In this document: positions 32,158 to 40,920 of the stretch, piece after piece | How the letters are laid out: each line of letters opens with the position of its first letter | How positions within the stretch are numbered: position 1 is the first letter of the stretch | Position numbers and translations under genes: made by a program | NCBI GenBank assembly: GCA_021324775.1 | Contig: JAJPIM010000008.1 | Span: 100,839 to 164,838, forward strand | Origin: Gemmatimonadota bacterium | GTDB lineage: Bacteria; Gemmatimonadota; Gemmatimonadetes; Gemmatimonadales; Gemmatimonadaceae | DNA length: 64,000 bases | Reading direction: 5' to 3' | Notes under the pieces: model-generated | What the model saw: the letters and a program-made list of their open reading frames with translations, nothing else | Databases searched by the model: none | What the model was told of the DNA's origin: nothing

Positions 32158-33092
32158 TCGATGGGGATGCGGCTCGCGTTGGCGGCGAGCCATTGGGCCA
32201 GCGTCTGCAGGGAGGGATTGAGCGAGCGCGCCAGAGCGACGTCGCGCGTCTCGGCGAAGTGCGACTCGAACTCGGCGTAGAACTGGAACATGTTGCCGAG
32301 ATCCGCGGCGCCCGGAAATCCGAATCCGCGGAACGCGGCCGGCGTCACCGGGTTGTAGCGCACCTCGCGGCCGAGTGCTGCGGCGAGCGCGGCGGCGATC
32401 TGAGTGCCGGTGAGCAGCTCGCTGGCGATACCGATCGTCTTGCCGACGAATTCCTGACCCCGCTTGAAGATCCCGTACGCACATTTCCCGATGTCTTCCG
32501 CCACGATGCCGGCGATCTTCTTGTCTCCCATCGGCAGCGTGAACACCAGCGTGCCGTCGGGGCCCTTCTTCGGTGCCATGCCGATCAGGTTGTCCCAGTA
32601 GAACGTGGTCAGCAGGTTGGTGACCGGAAGACCCTTGAAGAACTGATCGGCCTCTCCCTTCGCGTCGAAGTGCGGCACCTTGTAGCGGCCCATGAGCGTC
32701 GGCATGCGCGTATCAGCGACGGGCACCCAGCGGCGCGTATCTTCGAGCGTGGACCAGATCACATGCTGGACCCCCGCGGTCCGGGCGGCGCCGGCCATCG
32801 CCTTGGCGTGCGCGTTTTCCTTTTCGGGGGAGAAGTGATCCCAGAAGAACGTCACGCAGAAGGCGCCGTACGCGCCGTGGAACGCATCCTTGACGCTGTC
32901 CCGGTCGTCGAGGTTCGCGCTGACGACTTCGGCGCCCAGGCGTTCCAGCGCCTTGGCCTTGGGGGATTTCACATCCCGTGTCAACGCTCGAGCGACGTAG
33001 TCACCACTTTTGTCACTCAGGATCGCGCGAACCAGGCCGCCGCCTTGGGCGCCGGTCGCACCGGCCACCGCGATGATCTTCTTCTGCGACAT
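32154..33092 (-). CDS. NmrA-family NAD(P)-binding protein
   Basis: The 312-residue protein starts with a Rossmann loop GATGAQGGG (residues 11-19), then NLDDRDSVKDAFHGAYGAF and GVQHVIWSTLED, as in NmrA-like/HSCARG redox sensors or atypical SDRs. The normal SDR Tyr-x3-Lys is partly replaced (GRYKVPHFDAKGEAD). It is cytosolic. Such proteins act as NADP(H) sensors or quinone/isoflavone-type reductases. It is followed by the coupled alpha/beta hydrolase gene and preceded by a 216-base divergent gap before the dioxygenase-hydrolase gene. Confidence 0.8.
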   Translation of the reverse strand: MSQKKIIAVAGATGAQGGGLVRAILSDKSGDYVARALTRDVKSPKAKALERLGAEVVSANLDDRDSVKDAFHGAYGAFCVTFFWDHFSPEKENAHAKAMAGAARTAGVQHVIWSTLEDTRRWVPVADTRMPTLMGRYKVPHFDAKGEADQFFKGLPVTNLLTTFYWDNLIGMAPKKGPDGTLVFTLPMGDKKIAGIVAEDIGKCAYGIFKRGQEFVGKTIGIASELLTGTQIAAALAAALGREVRYNPVTPAAFRGFGFPGAADLGNMFQFYAEFESHFAETRDVALARSLNPSLQTLAQWLAANASRIPIE

Positions 33093-33308
33093 CGGTACTC
33101 CGGATTGGGCGTTCGTTGCTCGCCGTCACCGCGACGGATGGTCCGCTGGTGTGCTGGACCGTGAATAATAGGGCGAATTCCATGGCAGGGGTACGCGGCC
33201 GGTGCCCGCCGGCACTCGCGGCCCAGCGCAGTCCGCGTTCATCTTTCGCCAGCGTGTCGTGTGGCATCCGCGGCTACCCGACGGCCGCTCTCCTCTGATC
33301 CCGCTCCC

Positions 33309-34970
33309 ATGACAGGCGTCCTCGGCATTCATCACGTCACGGCGATCGCCGCCGATCCCCAGCGCAACCTGGACTTCTACGTGGGTCTGCTCGGGCTGCG
33401 CTTCGTCAAGCGCACCGTCAATTTCGACGATCCGCAGACCTACCATTTCTACTTTGCCGACGAGACGGGCACGCCGGGCAGCGTGATGACCTTCTTCCCG
33501 TGGCCGGGCGCGCATCGCGGGCGCCAGAGCACGGGGCAGGTCGCCGTGACCTCGTTCGCGGTATTGCCGCCGGCGCTCGGCTTCTGGGTGGCCCGGCTGG
33601 TGAGGCACAGCATTGCGTTCGAGGGACCAGCCAAGCGCGGGAGCGGCGCGGCCGCGGAGCAGGTGATCGCGTTTCGGGACCACGACGGCATGATGCTCGA
33701 GATCGTCGCGCACGCGAGTGCGGAGGCGCGTCCCGCGTGGGCCGGTGCTCCGGGCATCGGCGCCGATCAGGCGATCCGCGGATTCCACAGCGTCACGCTC
33801 TGGGAGGAGAAGCATGACGCGACGGAGCGGCTGCTCGTGGACACCCTGGGATTCCGGCCTGTGAGTGAAGAGCAGACGACGCGGCGGTATGCGGCCGGCG
33901 ATGGCGGCGCCAGCACGCTGGTCAACGTGCGGGCCGCCGGCGGATTCCCTCGTGGGGCGGGCGGCGCCGGAATCGTGCACCACGTGGCGTTCCGCGCAGC
34001 AGATGATGCGGCGCAACTGTCGCTGCGCGAGCAAGTAATTGCCGCAGGGCCCACGCCGACGCCGGTGATCGACCGAACCTATTTCCATTCGGTGTACTTT
34101 CACGAGCCCGGCGGCGTGTTGTTCGAGATCGCCACCGACGGTCCCGGCTTCGCGATCGACGAGCCCAGGGAGCACCTCGGCGAGCGGCTGATGCTCCCAG
34201 CCCAATACGAGTCGTACCGGTCGCAGATCGAGGCCGTATTGCCGCCGATCCATCTCCCGGTCCCAGGCGCGGACATGGCGATCAGCAACGCGACCGGAGG
34301 CCCCGAAGATGTGAGCGGCGACGCGCTCGGCTTCGTGCACCGCTACGTGCCACCGGCCCCCGGCTCGGAGTATGCCGGCGGCACCACGCTGTTGTTGCTG
34401 CACGGGACCGGCGGCAACGAAGAAGACCTCATCCCGTTGGGCCGCGCGCTCGTGCTTGGTGCGGGACTCCTGAGTCCCCGGGGACAGGTATTGGAGCGCG
34501 GGATGCCGCGATTCTTCCGCCGGATCGCGGAAGGCGTGTTCGATCAGGAGGATCTCGCCCGGCGTACCACCGAGCTGGCCGAATTCGTCGCAGCGGCGGC
34601 GGCGACGTATGGCCTGGATCGCGATGGCATCGTAGCCGCCGGATTCTCCAATGGCGCCAACATCGCTGCGAGCCTGCTGCTGCGCCGCCCGGGTGTGCTG
34701 CGCGCCGCGGTGCTGCTGAGTCCAATGGTGCCGTTCGAGCCGGATCCCCTACCAGATCTCGCCGGAACGCCGGTGTTCATCGGGGCCGGGCGTGCGGATC
34801 CGATCGCGCCGCCGGCGGAGACCGAGCGCCTCGCGGACCTGCTGCGGCGCTGCGGCGCGGCGGTCACGGTCCAGTGGGAGCCCGGTGGTCACTCGATCAG
34901 CGATCGTGAGGTGGCGGCCGCTCGTACGTGGCTGGAGCGAGTACTCACGAGCGCCACGCCGGGAGTCTGA
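33309..34970 (+). CDS. ring-cleaving dioxygenase (MhqO-like) fused to an MhqD-like alpha/beta hydrolase
   Basis: The 553-residue protein starts at ATG 33309. Residues about 1-310 are a two-module VOC ring-cleavage dioxygenase: GIHHVTAIAADPQRNLDFYV supplies the first metal His, GFHSVTLWEEK and VHHVAFRAADD follow, and SVYFHEPGGVLFEIATDGPG carries the Glu ligand. Residues about 345-550 are a carboxylesterase of the MhqD type: LLLLHGTGGNEEDLIPLGRA, nucleophile Ser in AAGFSNGANIAAS, acid Asp in GAGRADPIAPP and His in EPGGHSISDRE. In Bacillus MhqO and MhqD are separate proteins that answer quinone stress. Here one chain would open a hydroquinone-type ring and hydrolyse the product. Confidence 0.85.
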   Translation: MTGVLGIHHVTAIAADPQRNLDFYVGLLGLRFVKRTVNFDDPQTYHFYFADETGTPGSVMTFFPWPGAHRGRQSTGQVAVTSFAVLPPALGFWVARLVRHSIAFEGPAKRGSGAAAEQVIAFRDHDGMMLEIVAHASAEARPAWAGAPGIGADQAIRGFHSVTLWEEKHDATERLLVDTLGFRPVSEEQTTRRYAAGDGGASTLVNVRAAGGFPRGAGGAGIVHHVAFRAADDAAQLSLREQVIAAGPTPTPVIDRTYFHSVYFHEPGGVLFEIATDGPGFAIDEPREHLGERLMLPAQYESYRSQIEAVLPPIHLPVPGADMAISNATGGPEDVSGDALGFVHRYVPPAPGSEYAGGTTLLLLHGTGGNEEDLIPLGRALVLGAGLLSPRGQVLERGMPRFFRRIAEGVFDQEDLARRTTELAEFVAAAAATYGLDRDGIVAAGFSNGANIAASLLLRRPGVLRAAVLLSPMVPFEPDPLPDLAGTPVFIGAGRADPIAPPAETERLADLLRRCGAAVTVQWEPGGHSISDREVAAARTWLERVLTSATPGV

Positions 34971-35007
34971 GACGCCGGTGACTGCACCGGGCAGGTCTCC
35001 CCCGGGG

Positions 35008-35039
35008 AAAAAAACAGGGGGCCCGTCTCGGGGCCCCCT
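35008..35039 (-). terminator. rho-independent terminator of the pqqA-like gene
   Basis: On the minus strand AGGGGGCCC (complement of 35031-35039) and GGGCCCCCT (complement of 35016-35024) form a 9-base stem with a 6-base loop, followed by TG and seven T (35008-35014). It lies 25 bases after the pqqA-like stop and ends a transcript that carries only that small gene. Confidence 0.85.
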
Positions 35040-35064
35040 CTGTCTCACCGACTCCGTCCGGCTC

Positions 35065-35136
35065 TTAGCGCCGGGCGACGTAGGCAGTCACTTCCATCGT
35101 GACTTCTACGACTTCGAATTCAGGCTTGGTCCACAT
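35065..35136 (-). CDS. pqqA: PqqA-like precursor peptide (23 aa)
   Basis: ATG 35134-35136, stop TAA 35065-35067, with GGAG seven bases upstream on the minus strand. The peptide begins Met-Trp-Thr-Lys-Pro and contains Glu15-Val-Thr-Ala-Tyr19, the Glu-x3-Tyr pair that the radical SAM enzyme PqqE joins when pyrroloquinoline quinone is made from PqqA. Length (23 residues) and the basic Arg-Arg end fit PqqA. No pqqB, C, D or E gene is in this window, so this is an isolated copy. It has its own terminator and a -24/-12 promoter. The family call rests on motif and length and is confident; activity is not shown. Confidence 0.75.
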   Translation of the reverse strand: MWTKPEFEVVEVTMEVTAYVARR

Positions 35137-35221
35137 CTGGCGCTCCGTAGAAAGGGACGGACCCGGGTGGGTCGATAATGCCGATGGACACTCACTGCTC
35201 AACCGGCTGTGCGCCCTATAA

Positions 35222-35236
35222 GCACCCGCCGTGCCA
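35222..35236 (-). promoter_or_regulatory. sigma-54 (-24/-12) promoter of the pqqA-like gene
   Basis: On the minus strand TGGCACGGCGGGTGC matches the TGGCACG-N4-TTGC consensus at 14 of the 15 positions that can be scored, counting N. The pqqA ATG is 85 bases downstream. This is the best -24/-12 match I found in the window. Confidence 0.7.
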
Positions 35237-35259
35237 GCGTCCCGGCAAACGTTCGTGTG

Positions 35260-35372
35260 CGCATAACTCGTTGCTGGTTAGTGGATTATGCGTTGCCTGC
35301 CGACCTCATACCTGAGCGCCTTCGGCGCATTTCGTTGCGTCATTTGCCCAAAGAGTGGGTGAAATAACCCAC
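35260..35372. promoter_or_regulatory. candidate enhancer region with three dyads
   Basis: Three inverted repeats lie 50-150 bases upstream of the pqqA -12 element: CGCATAA / TTATGCG (35260-35266 and 35286-35292), GCGCC-TTC-GGCGC (35316-35328), and GTGGGT-GAAATA-ACCCAC (35355-35372). One or more may bind the NtrC-type regulator encoded just beyond. The last one may instead be a weak terminator for that regulator gene, as TCTTT follows it on the minus strand. Confidence 0.35.
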
Positions 35373-35388
35373 CCCCACCCAACTTGGT

Positions 35389-36804
35389 CTATCCTGCGAT
35401 CCCGAATTTCTTTAACCGATAGCGGAGGGTGTCGCGGCTGATGCCCAATCGCTGGGCGGCTTTCGTCTGGTTGCCGCCCGCGTCGCGCATTGCCTGCTCG
35501 ATCACCGCTTTCTCCCATTGGGGGAGATCGCCGGCGCCGGAGGGAATGCCGACGCCGCCAGCCTGTGCGCCGCCGTTCGGCCCCGGGGGGATCGCGTCAA
35601 CTTGGGTGACCGTGGTGCCGATCGCCGCCGGCTCGCTGAGCGAGAGATGGTCCGCGTCCAGCACCGGGCCGTGACTCCAGAGCACGGCGCGCTCGATCAC
35701 GTGACTCAGCTCACGCACGTTGCCGGGCCAGGGATACGACAACAGCGACTCGCGGGCGCGAGGACTGATCTCGCGCACGTCCTTGCCGTACTTGGCGCCG
35801 AACTGGTGCAGGAACTGCTCGGCCAACAGCAAGACGTCGTCGTCGCGCTCGCGCAGCGGTGGCAACCGGAGCAGGATGACCGCGAGCCGGAAATACAGAT
35901 CTTTCCGAAACGTGCCGCGCTGGGCTTCGCGCTCCAGGTCGCGATTGGTGGCCGAGAAGATCCGCGTGTCGATCTTGCGGTCACGGACTCCGCCCACGCG
36001 GCGGATGACCCGGTCTTCAATCGCGCGCAGCAGCTTCCCTTGCAGCGACAGCTCGATATCGCCGACTTCGTCGAGGAAGAGGTAGCCGCCTTCGGCCGCT
36101 TCGAAGAGCCCGATCTTCGATTCCTTCGCGTCCGTGAACGCGCCGCGTTCGTGGCCGAAAAGTTCCGCCTCCATCAGCGTTCCGGGCAGCGCCGTGCAGT
36201 TCACCTCAATGAACGGCCTCGTGGAGCGTGGTCCCGCGGCGTGGATGCTGCGTGCGAGCAGGCCCTTGCCGGTTCCGGTTTCCCCGGTGATGAGGACCGG
36301 CGGCACATCATCCAGTGCGGCGATTTGCCTGGCGCGATCGAGCACCGCCTGCATCGCCGGCGACTGGCCGGCGATCTCCGCGAAGCGGAGTTCGGGCGTA
36401 CCGCGGCGCCTGTAGTACGACAACTCCTGCTTGAGGCGCGACGACTCGCGTGCCCGGTCAGTGAGCAACTTGAGCTCGTCCAGATCGACCGGCTTCTTCA
36501 GGTAGTCGAAGGCGCCGAGCTTGACCGCTTCCACGGCCCCTTCGATCGTGCCGTAGGCGGTCATCATGATGACCGGAACGGCCGCATCGAACTCCCGGAT
36601 CCGGCGCAGCAGTTCGATGCCGTTCATCCCGGGCAGGCGTACATCGGCGAAGATCACATCCGGCCGCACGCGCTCCAACTGCTCGAGCGCCTGTTCGCCG
36701 CTTCCTGCGACCTCGGCGTCGTAGCCGGAATCGATCAGAAACGCCTTGATCGACCGCGCAAGCGTGCGCTCGTCATCGACGATCAGGACCGTGGATGCGC
36801 TCAT
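35389..36804 (-). CDS. NtrC-family sigma-54-dependent response regulator
   Basis: The 471-residue protein has a receiver domain (DDE near residue 10, phospho-Asp54 in FADVRLPGMNG), an AAA+ domain with Walker A GETGTGKG, a sigma-54 loop GAFTDA and Walker B LFLDEVGD, and a C-terminal Fis-type helix-turn-helix (AGGNQTKAAQRLGISRDTLR). Start is ATG 36802-36804, ten bases after the kinase stop, so they are an operon. Its end is about 150 bases from the -24/-12 promoter of the pqqA-like gene, which it may control. Confidence 0.85.
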   Translation of the reverse strand: MSASTVLIVDDERTLARSIKAFLIDSGYDAEVAGSGEQALEQLERVRPDVIFADVRLPGMNGIELLRRIREFDAAVPVIMMTAYGTIEGAVEAVKLGAFDYLKKPVDLDELKLLTDRARESSRLKQELSYYRRRGTPELRFAEIAGQSPAMQAVLDRARQIAALDDVPPVLITGETGTGKGLLARSIHAAGPRSTRPFIEVNCTALPGTLMEAELFGHERGAFTDAKESKIGLFEAAEGGYLFLDEVGDIELSLQGKLLRAIEDRVIRRVGGVRDRKIDTRIFSATNRDLEREAQRGTFRKDLYFRLAVILLRLPPLRERDDDVLLLAEQFLHQFGAKYGKDVREISPRARESLLSYPWPGNVRELSHVIERAVLWSHGPVLDADHLSLSEPAAIGTTVTQVDAIPPGPNGGAQAGGVGIPSGAGDLPQWEKAVIEQAMRDAGGNQTKAAQRLGISRDTLRYRLKKFGIAG

Positions 36805-36814
36805 GCGGCCGGGC

Positions 36815-38386
36815 TCAGGGGGATCTCGCGGATGACGGACTGCCGGCACCACGCGCCGCGTTGGCATCATCGTCGTCCACCGCGGCGGGCAGCAGGAGCC
36901 GAATAGTAGTGCCTTCGCCGGGTGCGCTCACGATGGCGACCGCGCCCCCGTTCTGCTCGATGAATCGCTTCGCGACCGCGAGTCCGAGGCCGGTGCCTTC
37001 GGGGCGCGTCGTGAAGAACGGATCGAACACCGATGGCATCACGTGTTCTGGAATGCCGGCGCCGGTATCGGCGATCTCGATCACGACGGCCGGCGCGTCG
37101 CCGGTTCCGGCCGCGGAGGCGGTGATGCGCAGCTTGCCGCCGCCGGGCATGGCGTCGAGCGCGTTGGATACGACCTCCACGAGCGCCTGTTCCACTTGCA
37201 TCGGGTCGATGCGGACATCGGGAAGCCCGGGGCGGATCTGCACCTCGAGCGCGATGTGGCGCTCCTTCAGCAACTCGGTGAACGGCGGCATGAGATCGTC
37301 GACCAACCGGGCGACGCTCTCGCGTATCGGGTGTACGGGTGCGGGCCGCGAGAAGTTGAGCAAGTGGCTGACGCGCCGGTCGAGACGATCGACCTCGCCG
37401 ATGATGACGGCGAGGTGTTCACGCGGGGCCGGGAGGTGCGCCTGGCGGAGTGCGAGCTGTGCGGCGGCGCGGAGACTTGCCAGCGGATTGCGAATGCCAT
37501 GTGCAACGGCTGCCGCCATCTCGCCGATCGACGCCAGCCGCTCCGATTGCAGGAGCTGGGCCTGCGTCCGCTCGAGCTGTGCGACCTTGGCCTCGAGCTC
37601 GGTATTGAGCCGCTCCACGCCCGCGCGTGACTCGCGGAGGTGCTCCGTCATGATGGCGAACGACCGAGCGAGATCCCCGATCTCGTCCGGCGACCGCACC
37701 TCGATCGGATAGTCGAGCCTTCCCGTGCCGACGACGACCATTGCTTCGCGTAGCTGGCTGATCGGGCGCGCGAGGCTGCGCGAGATGAGCCACGACGCGA
37801 TGAACGCCGTCGCGAGAGCCAGGATGAGAATGGCGACCACGGCGCGGTTCTCGGCGGTGACGATGGCCGCGAGGTTGGCGTACGCGCCGCGCACACTCGA
37901 CTCGCGCGCCCGCCGGTAGATATCGCGGTTCAGGTTGTCCAGGATGGGCAGCAGCCGGTCGCGAATGTCCTGCTGGGCGAGCCGGTACGCATCTGTGTGA
38001 CGGCCCGAATCGTACACCGCGAAGACGTGGACAGAGGCCAGACGGATCTGCTGCTGCACGTCGCGCACGTCGTTGGCGAGTCCCATCTCATTGGGGCGCA
38101 GCTCGGATCTCCAGCGTTGCAGCCAGTAGTCGATAACTTCGCCATTGAGATCGAATTCCTGGCGAGCGGTCGGATCCATCCCGGTCAGGTATCGCCAGAC
38201 GGTTTCGGTCTGGTTGAACATCGCGGTTTCGAGCTCGCCGTACGTGCGCGACCGGGCGAGGTCTTCGCCAAGGGCCCGAAGCGCGGCCCGCTCGAGCAGA
38301 TTGGTGCGGATCGCCTCACCCGCGACGAGGAGCGCGGGCAGGGCCATGAGCGAGAACCCCAGGAGCAGCTTGCGCTGGAACGTCAT
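36815..38386 (-). CDS. membrane-bound sensor histidine kinase
   Basis: The 523-residue protein has a first transmembrane helix near 7-22, a helical periplasmic part, a second helix near 181-200 (VVAILILALATAFIASWLIS), a HAMP region (RSLARPISQLREAMVVVGTG), a coiled coil (RLNTELEAKVAQLERTQAQL) and a kinase core with His in AAAVAHGIRNPLASLRAAAQ. The ATPase boxes are VVSNALDAMPGG, DTGAGIPE, FDPFFTTRPEGTGLGLAVAK. It is the cognate NtrB-like partner of the following regulator. No ribosome site is obvious at ATG 38384-38386. Confidence 0.85.
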   Translation of the reverse strand: MTFQRKLLLGFSLMALPALLVAGEAIRTNLLERAALRALGEDLARSRTYGELETAMFNQTETVWRYLTGMDPTARQEFDLNGEVIDYWLQRWRSELRPNEMGLANDVRDVQQQIRLASVHVFAVYDSGRHTDAYRLAQQDIRDRLLPILDNLNRDIYRRARESSVRGAYANLAAIVTAENRAVVAILILALATAFIASWLISRSLARPISQLREAMVVVGTGRLDYPIEVRSPDEIGDLARSFAIMTEHLRESRAGVERLNTELEAKVAQLERTQAQLLQSERLASIGEMAAAVAHGIRNPLASLRAAAQLALRQAHLPAPREHLAVIIGEVDRLDRRVSHLLNFSRPAPVHPIRESVARLVDDLMPPFTELLKERHIALEVQIRPGLPDVRIDPMQVEQALVEVVSNALDAMPGGGKLRITASAAGTGDAPAVVIEIADTGAGIPEHVMPSVFDPFFTTRPEGTGLGLAVAKRFIEQNGGAVAIVSAPGEGTTIRLLLPAAVDDDDANAARGAGSPSSARSP

Positions 38387-38583
38387 GGGGAGATTGGCCC
38401 GGTCTGGACGGAGTGAGTGCCGGCTGAGGTTACGCGCAGTCGCCACACGCAGCAAGGGCGTGTGGCAAGGGCGTGTGGCAGGGCTGTGTGGCGGGGCCGG
38501 GCCGAGCGGCCTAGAATCCACCGGTCAAACTCCCGCGGCCGTCTGATCGCCGGGGACGTCCACCCTTTTCGGAGCGTCCTGTC

Positions 38584-39489
38584 GTGTCCAGTCGCAGTAT
38601 TGCCCGCGTCACGGAGCCTGGCGGTGCGTGCCGTGCCGTCGCCCGGCGCATCATCGTTGTGGCCGGGCTGCTCGCCCTTTCCGGGGCTCCAGCGGTGCTA
38701 TCGGCCCAGGCGGCGCCCGCGTACGAAGTCGATATGGTGCGGTTTGCCGGCTTTCATGGGTTTCCCGTGGCCGAGCTGGTCAAGGGCGCCGACACGGCGC
38801 GCCGGACCGACCTGGTGTTCGTCATTGGGGTGCTCAAGGGCAACACCGGGCACACGGTGCTGCTCGACGCCGGATTCTACCGTCCGCAGTTTCTCGCGGC
38901 GTGGAAGCCGTTCGACTATCAACGTCCCTCTGACGCGATCGCCAAAGCCGGGGTGACTCCCGATGCCGTGACCGACATCATCATCTCGCACGTGCATTGG
39001 GACCACCTCGACGGGGCGGATCTGTTTCCCAATGCGCGCATCTGGATTCAGAAAGCCGAGTATGAGCACTACGTCGGTGCCGATGGTCTGCCGCTCGCCG
39101 AAGGAATCGACACGGTGGACGCCAAGATGCTGGCGCAGTTGCGTCGGGCCGGGCGCGTCCAGCTCGTCGACGGCGACGCGCGCGAAGTGATACCGGGGAT
39201 CACCGTCTACACGGGCGGGCGGCACACGTACGCATCGCAGTATGCCGGGGTACGGACGGCGAAGGGCGTCGTGGTGCTGGCGTCCGACAACATGTATATG
39301 TTCGAGAATCTCGCCAAACACGCGCCGATCGGAGCGACGTTCTCCCCGGCCGATTCGGTGTCCAATCTGCAGGCACAGGACCGGATGCGCCGTATCGCAT
39401 CGAGTCCGGGCCTCATCATCCCGGGCCACGACCCGCAGATATTCGTCCGGTTTCCGGTGCCGGGCAACGGGGTGGCCAGGATCGAGTGA
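38584..39489 (+). CDS. exported metallo-beta-lactamase-fold hydrolase
   Basis: GTG 38584 starts a 301-residue protein with a signal peptide (hydrophobic 22-40, LSAQA site). The metal motif HVHWDHLDG lies near residue 138, with a further His in GGRHTYASQY, Asp in LASDNMYM and His in IIPGHDPQIF. This is the pattern of N-acyl homoserine lactonase-like and related MBL enzymes. Because the protein is exported, a lactone, ester or phosphodiester outside the cell could be the substrate. Nothing in the context narrows this. Confidence 0.8.
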   Translation: MSSRSIARVTEPGGACRAVARRIIVVAGLLALSGAPAVLSAQAAPAYEVDMVRFAGFHGFPVAELVKGADTARRTDLVFVIGVLKGNTGHTVLLDAGFYRPQFLAAWKPFDYQRPSDAIAKAGVTPDAVTDIIISHVHWDHLDGADLFPNARIWIQKAEYEHYVGADGLPLAEGIDTVDAKMLAQLRRAGRVQLVDGDAREVIPGITVYTGGRHTYASQYAGVRTAKGVVVLASDNMYMFENLAKHAPIGATFSPADSVSNLQAQDRMRRIASSPGLIIPGHDPQIFVRFPVPGNGVARIE

Positions 39490-39612
39490 GGCGACCGGTT
39501 CGCGCCGCCGCGGACAACGGTCGGCGGCGGCCGGGTGTCCAACGACCCATTGACGGGCGGGCCAGTCCAGCCCCGCCGTTCGTCTCACGATCCCACCCTG
39601 AGGAACCGCACT

Positions 39613-40212
39613 ATGGAGCAGACATCCCGGTCAATGCAACGGTTTGCGCGGCGATGTGCCGTCGTAGTGGTGATGGCGGCTGGGTCATCCGGATTCGCGG
39701 GTGTCGCGCGGGCGCAGGACGTCCCGGATCGCTCGTCAGCGGTTGAAGTCCGCAAGCAGTACCTGCTCGATCTCGACACGCTCCAGTCCAAGTTTCTGGC
39801 GCTGGCCGAGGCGATTCCGGCCGAGAAGTACTCGTGGCGTCCGGCTCCTGGCGTGCGGTCCGTCGGCGAGGTGTTCATGCACGTCGCGAGCGAGTACTAC
39901 GTGTACGCGCCGATGGCGTTCGGCGCCGCGCGGTCGACGGTCATCGCCAAGGGGCAGCCCGCCATGGATGCGTTCGAGAAGATGTCCACCAAGGACGACG
40001 TCCTCAAACACCTCAAAGAGGGGTTTGCGTACGCGCAGTCGGCGGTGAACGGCGTCGAACCCGCGGCGCTGGTCGGCTCCAGGAAACTGTTCGGCGGGAA
40101 CTATACGATCATCGAGACGTCGCTCGGCATGGCTGCCGACATGCACGAGCATCTGGGGCAACTCATCGCCTACGCGAGGATGAACGGCATCAAGCCGCCC
40201 TGGTCCAAGTAG
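39613..40212 (+). CDS. exported DinB-family protein
   Basis: ATG 39613 follows GAGGAA. The 199-residue protein has a signal peptide (MQRFARRCAVVVVMAAGSSG, ARAQ site) and a four-helix DinB/YfiT-like domain, with His residues in VFMHVASEYYVYAP and ADMHEHLGQLIAYARM that could hold the metal. DinB proteins are putative metal-dependent thiol transferases or hydrolases; an exported version is less common. It is 123 bases downstream of the MBL gene. Confidence 0.75.
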   Translation: MEQTSRSMQRFARRCAVVVVMAAGSSGFAGVARAQDVPDRSSAVEVRKQYLLDLDTLQSKFLALAEAIPAEKYSWRPAPGVRSVGEVFMHVASEYYVYAPMAFGAARSTVIAKGQPAMDAFEKMSTKDDVLKHLKEGFAYAQSAVNGVEPAALVGSRKLFGGNYTIIETSLGMAADMHEHLGQLIAYARMNGIKPPWSK

Positions 40213-40290
40213 CGTCCTGCGGGCCGGGTCCTTCGGGGCCCGGCGTCCGGCGTCTGGCGTGACCGGCCGTCAGGCACTACAATTCGGCCG

Positions 40291-40752
40291 ATGAAAACAC
40301 GCGTTCTTCGGGGTCTCATCGGCATCACGCTTGCCGGCTTTGCGGTGATTGGCATGCCGGCCTGCAAGCAGGCGCATCGTGCTCAAAGGGCGCACGTCAT
40401 CGAACCGCATGCGGCGCAGGCCGATACAGCCGCCTATGCGTGGCTGGCGCTCGTCGACTCCGGGAACGCCGACCAGAGTCTGGCGACCGCGTCTTCAGCC
40501 TTCCGGTCGCACACGCAGCCGGCTCAGTGGGCGCAGGGTCTCGCGAAGATCCGCACGCCGCTGGGTGCGGTCCTGAAACGCACCATGACGGCGGCGCAGC
40601 CCATGGCGACGGTGCGGGGCGGTCCCAAGGGCGACTTCGTCGGCATGCAGTTCACGACCGACTTCGCCAACAAGGCTGGTGCCGTGGAGACGGTCGCCGT
40701 CGTCCACGACACCGACGGCAAGTGGCACGTCGCACGGTACTCTATTCGCTGA
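40291..40752 (+). CDS. DUF4019 lipoprotein
   Basis: The 153-residue product has a lipoprotein signal (GFAVIGMPACKQ, Cys25) followed by a small alpha/beta domain: YAWLALVDSGNADQSLATAS, GLAKIRTPLGAVLKRTMTAA, and VAVVHDTDGKWHVARYSIR. This matches DUF4019, a periplasmic domain of unknown function. No gene within 100 bases on either side is co-oriented tightly enough to suggest an operon, apart from the DinB gene upstream by 78 bases. Confidence 0.75.
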   Translation: MKTRVLRGLIGITLAGFAVIGMPACKQAHRAQRAHVIEPHAAQADTAAYAWLALVDSGNADQSLATASSAFRSHTQPAQWAQGLAKIRTPLGAVLKRTMTAAQPMATVRGGPKGDFVGMQFTTDFANKAGAVETVAVVHDTDGKWHVARYSIR

Positions 40753-40920
40753 TCGTGCGGCGGCCGTGCCAGCCGCCGCGGCTCGGCGGGAGTTGTTGAC
40801 GCCGGCGAAGCCGGCGGCGCCAGTGGGATAGCGCGCATCGCCTGCTCGTGCGGCAAGGCGCCGACGTTCGCGCGTGTGTCGCGATCCAACATTCCCGCAC
40901 TCCCTTTTCCGAGATCATCG

